DNA from: Chloroflexota bacterium
GTDB taxonomy: Bacteria; Chloroflexota; Dehalococcoidia; SM23-28-2; RBG-16-64-32
Direction: 5' to 3'
Assembly (NCBI GenBank): GCA_022564695.1
Contig: JADFKX010000093.1
Coordinates: 1 to 8,038 of the forward strand
DNA length: 8,038 nt
The notes beneath the pieces were generated by a model that saw only the letters and a program-made list of their open reading frames with translations, did not search any database and was not told where the DNA came from. The position numbers and the translations under genes were made by a program. This document shows positions 5,057 through 8,038 of this stretch, piece by piece (the stretch's first letter is position 1; every line of letters starts with the position of its first letter).

Positions 5057-8038
5057 ATGAGTCAAGCGGGGCCACCGCCTGCGCAAGGGCTATACGACCC
5101 GCGCTACGAACACGACAGCTGCGGCGTTGGGTTCGTCGCGCACATCAAAGGCCAGAGGTCACATCAACTGGTCGACCAGGGATTAACCGCCGTTGAGCAC
5201 CTGGCCCACCGGGGCGCGACCGGCTGCGAAGAAAACACCGGCGATGGCGCAGGCGTCTTGATCCAGATCCCGCACGAGTTCTTCCAGCCAGAGTGCGCGG
5301 CCCTCGGTTTTACGCTACCTGAGGCCGGTCACTACGGCGTCGGCGTCTTCTTCGCCTCGCGAGACGAGCAAGCCCGCGGCCAGGCCATGGCGCTATTCAA
5401 GACGATCGTCGAGGACGAAGGCCAGGAAATCCTCGGGTGGAGAATGACCCCGACGAACAACGACGCCGTCGGCGCCACCGCAAAGGCCGCCGAACCGGAG
5501 ATGTATCACGTCTTCATCGGGCGCGGAGAAGCCGTAGCGGATGATGACGCCTTCGAGCGGAAACTGTATGTCATCCGCAGGCGATTCGAGAACGCGCTCC
5601 CCGGCTCTGGCATCGATGATACGGCGACATTCTACTTCCCCAGCCTGTCCTGCCGAACCGTGGTCTACAAAGGAATGCTCACTCCCACCCAGATACGAGC
5701 CTACTTTCCCGACCTATCAGACACACGGGTAAAGAGCGCGCTCATTATGTTCCACTCGCGCTTCAGCACTAACACGTTCCCCAGCTGGCGGTTGGCCCAT
5801 CCCTACCGGATGATCTCTCATAACGGAGAGATAAACACCCTACGCGGCAATATCAACTGGATGCGGGCTCGGGAAGCGCTTCTGGCGTCTCCTTTGTTTG
5901 AAGACATTCAGAGCATCCTCCCAATCATCGACGAGGAAGGTAGCGATACCGCCTGCTTCGATAACGCACTGGAGCTGCTGCTGCTTGGGGGGTACTCTCT
6001 CGCCCACGCGATGATACTGATGATCCCCGAGGCCTGGGACGGGCACGAGTCGATGAGCGCGGAGAAGAAGGCGTTCTACGAATATCACAGTTGTGTGATG
6101 GAACCGTGGGACGGCCCGGCCTCCATCGCCTTCACCGACGGTAAGTCCATCGGCGCCACGCTTGACCGAAACGGCCTGCGCCCATCGCGCTACTACGTTA
6201 CCAAAGATGATCTGGTCATCATGGCCTCCGAAGTGGGCGTGCTGCCAATCGAGCCGGAGCGGATACTCTACAAGGGGCGGCTGCAACCCGGAAAGACCTT
6301 CCTCATCAGCCTGGAGGAAGGGCGCATCATTGACGACACCGAACTTAAGGCGAAGCTTGCCGCCGAGCATCCGTACGGAGAATGGCTGAAGCGAAACCTG
6401 AGGCCGCTGGAGAGCCTCCCGGATGTTGAGCCCCCCACACGATTGCGTGGCGAAGACATACTGGAGCAGCAGATCGCCTTCGGGTATACGGTAGAGGACT
6501 TGAAGCGCATCCTCGACCCCATGATGAAGAACGGAGTGGAGCCGCTCGGCTCAATGGGGAACGATACCCCCCTGGCTGTGCTCTCGGACAGGGCGCAACC
6601 GCTCTACAACTACTTCAAGCAACTGTTTGCGCAGGTGACGAATCCGCCTCTGGACGCCATCCGCGAGGAGCTTGTGACGTCCGTCAAGACGGTCATCGGG
6701 CCCGAGGGAAATGTGCTGGACCCCGGGCCAGAGAGCTGCCGTCTCCTGAGCCTTGAAACGCCGTTCCTCGATAACCGCGCAATGGCGAAACTGACGGCGC
6801 TCAACGAGGATGGCAGGCGAGCGGTGGTGCTGCCAATCCTGTTCCCCGCAAAGGAGGGTCCGGCCGGCCTAGAGGTAGCACTGGATGATCTGTTCCGCCG
6901 AGCGGATGATGCAATCGAGAAGGGCGCCACGATCCTCATACTATCCGATCGCGGAGTCGACCCTGACAACGCTCCTATCCCTTCGCTTCTCGCGGTTGCG
7001 GGCCTCCACCACCACCTGGTACGCGAGAAAACGCGGACTCAGGTGGGCCTTGTCGTCGAATCGGGTGATGCGCGAGAGGGACACCACTTCGCGCTGCTCA
7101 TAGGCTACGGCGCCGGGGCCGTAAACCCGTATCTCGCCCTCGACAGCCTTGAGGCGCTTTGCAGCAACGGTCTCCCCAACGATGGTGCGGCCTACGATAA
7201 GGCCGTGACCAACTATCTGAAGGCGACGAAGAAGGCGGTCGTAAAGGTCATGTCGAAGATGGGCATCTCCACGGTGCAGAGCTACCGCGGCGCCCAGATC
7301 TTTGAGGCGATCGGCCTTTCCAAGCAGTTCGTGGACCGCTACTTCACCAAGACCACATCGCGCATAGAGGGGATCGGGGTGGAGGAGATCGCGGCTGAGT
7401 CCCTATCTCATCACAAGCGTGCCTACCCGACGCGGGAGGGAGGCCTGCGTGATCTCGATTGGGGCGGCCAGTATCAGTGGCGCCAAGACGGCGAATATCA
7501 CATGTTCAACCCGAAGACGATCTTCCTCCTCCAGGAAGCTACACGTTCCGGGAAGTCCGATGTCTTCCGGGATTACAGCCAGCTGGTGAACGATCAGAGC
7601 GAACAAATGGCAACCTTAAGAGGGCTGTTCGAACTGAAGCCGGACCGCGAGCCGGTGCCGATCGAGGAGGTCGAGCCGGTCGAGGAGCTGTTCAGGCGGT
7701 TTGTCACGGGCGCCATGTCGTTCGGCTCCATCAGCGCGGAAGCGCACGAGACGCTCGCCATCGCCATGAACCGGATCAACGGCAAGAGTAACAGCGGCGA
7801 AGGCGGCGAGGATCGTCGGCGCTACACGCCCAGCCCGAACGGCGATCTGCGCCGCAGCGCCACCAAGCAGGTGGCATCAGGCCGCTTTGGCGTCACCAGT
7901 GAGTACCTTGTCAACGCCGATGAGCTGCAGATCAAGATGGCGCAGGGCGCCAAGCCCGGCGAGGGCGGCCAGCTTCCCGGCTACAAGGTCTACCCATGGA
8001 TAGCGGAGGTGCGGCATTCCACCCCCGGGGTTGGGCTG
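5057..8038 (+). CDS. gltB: Glutamate synthase (GOGAT) large subunit, partial (C-terminal third beyond the window)
   Basis: Glutamate synthase converts glutamine plus 2-oxoglutarate into two glutamates. The 994 residues present compare with about 1500 in full-length proteins, with no internal stop or frameshift. Domains: a short propeptide (1-21); a class II glutaminase domain with catalytic Cys22 in H-D-S-C-G-V-G-F, H-S-R-F-S-T-N-T-F-P-S-W (233-244), the H-N-G-E-I-N-T-L-R-G-N motif (255-265) that forms the oxyanion site, and L-D-R-N-G-L-R-P-S-R-Y (369-379); a central domain from about 470, with G-S-M-G-N-D-T-P-L-A (498-507); and the start of the FMN/2-oxoglutarate synthase domain at G-A-M-S-F-G-S (885-891), including Q-I-K-M-A-Q-G-A-K-P-G-E-G-G-Q-L-P-G (958-975). 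The 3Fe-4S cysteines and the glutamate-rich helical C-terminal domain lie past the edge. NADPH- and ferredoxin-dependent types cannot be told apart here; a gltD gene downstream would decide. In the cell the propeptide is removed so that Cys22 becomes the N-terminal nucleophile. A long structured interval precedes the gene. Confidence 0.97.
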   Translation, partial: MSQAGPPPAQGLYDPRYEHDSCGVGFVAHIKGQRSHQLVDQGLTAVEHLAHRGATGCEENTGDGAGVLIQIPHEFFQPECAALGFTLPEAGHYGVGVFFASRDEQARGQAMALFKTIVEDEGQEILGWRMTPTNNDAVGATAKAAEPEMYHVFIGRGEAVADDDAFERKLYVIRRRFENALPGSGIDDTATFYFPSLSCRTVVYKGMLTPTQIRAYFPDLSDTRVKSALIMFHSRFSTNTFPSWRLAHPYRMISHNGEINTLRGNINWMRAREALLASPLFEDIQSILPIIDEEGSDTACFDNALELLLLGGYSLAHAMILMIPEAWDGHESMSAEKKAFYEYHSCVMEPWDGPASIAFTDGKSIGATLDRNGLRPSRYYVTKDDLVIMASEVGVLPIEPERILYKGRLQPGKTFLISLEEGRIIDDTELKAKLAAEHPYGEWLKRNLRPLESLPDVEPPTRLRGEDILEQQIAFGYTVEDLKRILDPMMKNGVEPLGSMGNDTPLAVLSDRAQPLYNYFKQLFAQVTNPPLDAIREELVTSVKTVIGPEGNVLDPGPESCRLLSLETPFLDNRAMAKLTALNEDGRRAVVLPILFPAKEGPAGLEVALDDLFRRADDAIEKGATILILSDRGVDPDNAPIPSLLAVAGLHHHLVREKTRTQVGLVVESGDAREGHHFALLIGYGAGAVNPYLALDSLEALCSNGLPNDGAAYDKAVTNYLKATKKAVVKVMSKMGISTVQSYRGAQIFEAIGLSKQFVDRYFTKTTSRIEGIGVEEIAAESLSHHKRAYPTREGGLRDLDWGGQYQWRQDGEYHMFNPKTIFLLQEATRSGKSDVFRDYSQLVNDQSEQMATLRGLFELKPDREPVPIEEVEPVEELFRRFVTGAMSFGSISAEAHETLAIAMNRINGKSNSGEGGEDRRRYTPSPNGDLRRSATKQVASGRFGVTSEYLVNADELQIKMAQGAKPGEGGQLPGYKVYPWIAEVRHSTPGVGL

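Noticed and set aside
5840..6370. Minus-strand frame of 176 codons opposite gltB
   Set aside because: It lies wholly within the conserved glutaminase-domain coding sequence on the other strand; GC-rich codon bias creates such mirror frames.
1..8038. Mobile elements, CRISPR arrays, phage or defence genes
   Set aside because: No transposase or integrase motif, no terminal repeats, no regularly spaced repeats; all long coding sequences belong to housekeeping transport, regulation or nitrogen metabolism.

Overview
The window looks like ordinary chromosomal DNA from a GC-rich bacterium, carrying nitrogen and amino-acid metabolism genes. The amino-acid binding protein starts with a lipoprotein signal peptide followed by an Asp-rich and then Ser/Thr/Pro/Ala-rich linker. 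That is typical of bacteria that tether such proteins to the cell membrane instead of releasing them into a periplasm. With the GC-rich codon use, this suggests Chloroflexota (for example a Dehalococcoidia-like lineage) or an actinobacterium-like monoderm. The lineage is inference only; no marker gene is present.

Layout: (1) Positions 1-3317, minus strand: a three-gene part of a general L-amino-acid ABC transporter operon in the order aapJ (binding protein), aapQ (permease) and aapM (permease, cut by the window edge). The ATPase gene aapP would be expected beyond position 1. A perfect 15-bp hairpin lies between aapJ and aapQ. (2) 3318-3850: a divergent intergenic region holding the aapJ ribosome binding site and, at its right end, a well-formed sigma-70-type promoter with an 18-bp perfect palindrome just after the -10 box. 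(3) 3851-4519, plus strand: a TetR-family repressor, probably autoregulated through that palindrome. (4) 4520-5056: a 537-bp non-coding stretch with several small dyads and two tiny ribosome-binding-site-led reading frames, which probably includes the leader of the next gene. (5) 5057-8038, plus strand: the first 994 codons of the glutamate synthase large subunit (gltB), running off the right edge.

Together, the Aap transporter would import amino acids (including glutamate, aspartate and glutamine in characterised relatives), and glutamate synthase would make glutamate from glutamine and 2-oxoglutarate. The TetR regulator sits between them. Its only visible candidate operator is its own promoter, so its control of either neighbour is not shown.

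I found no mobile element, CRISPR array, RNA gene or obviously novel system. The most noteworthy items are regulatory: the TetR operator, the aapJ-aapQ hairpin combined with a missing ribosome binding site for aapQ, and the structured leader in front of gltB.
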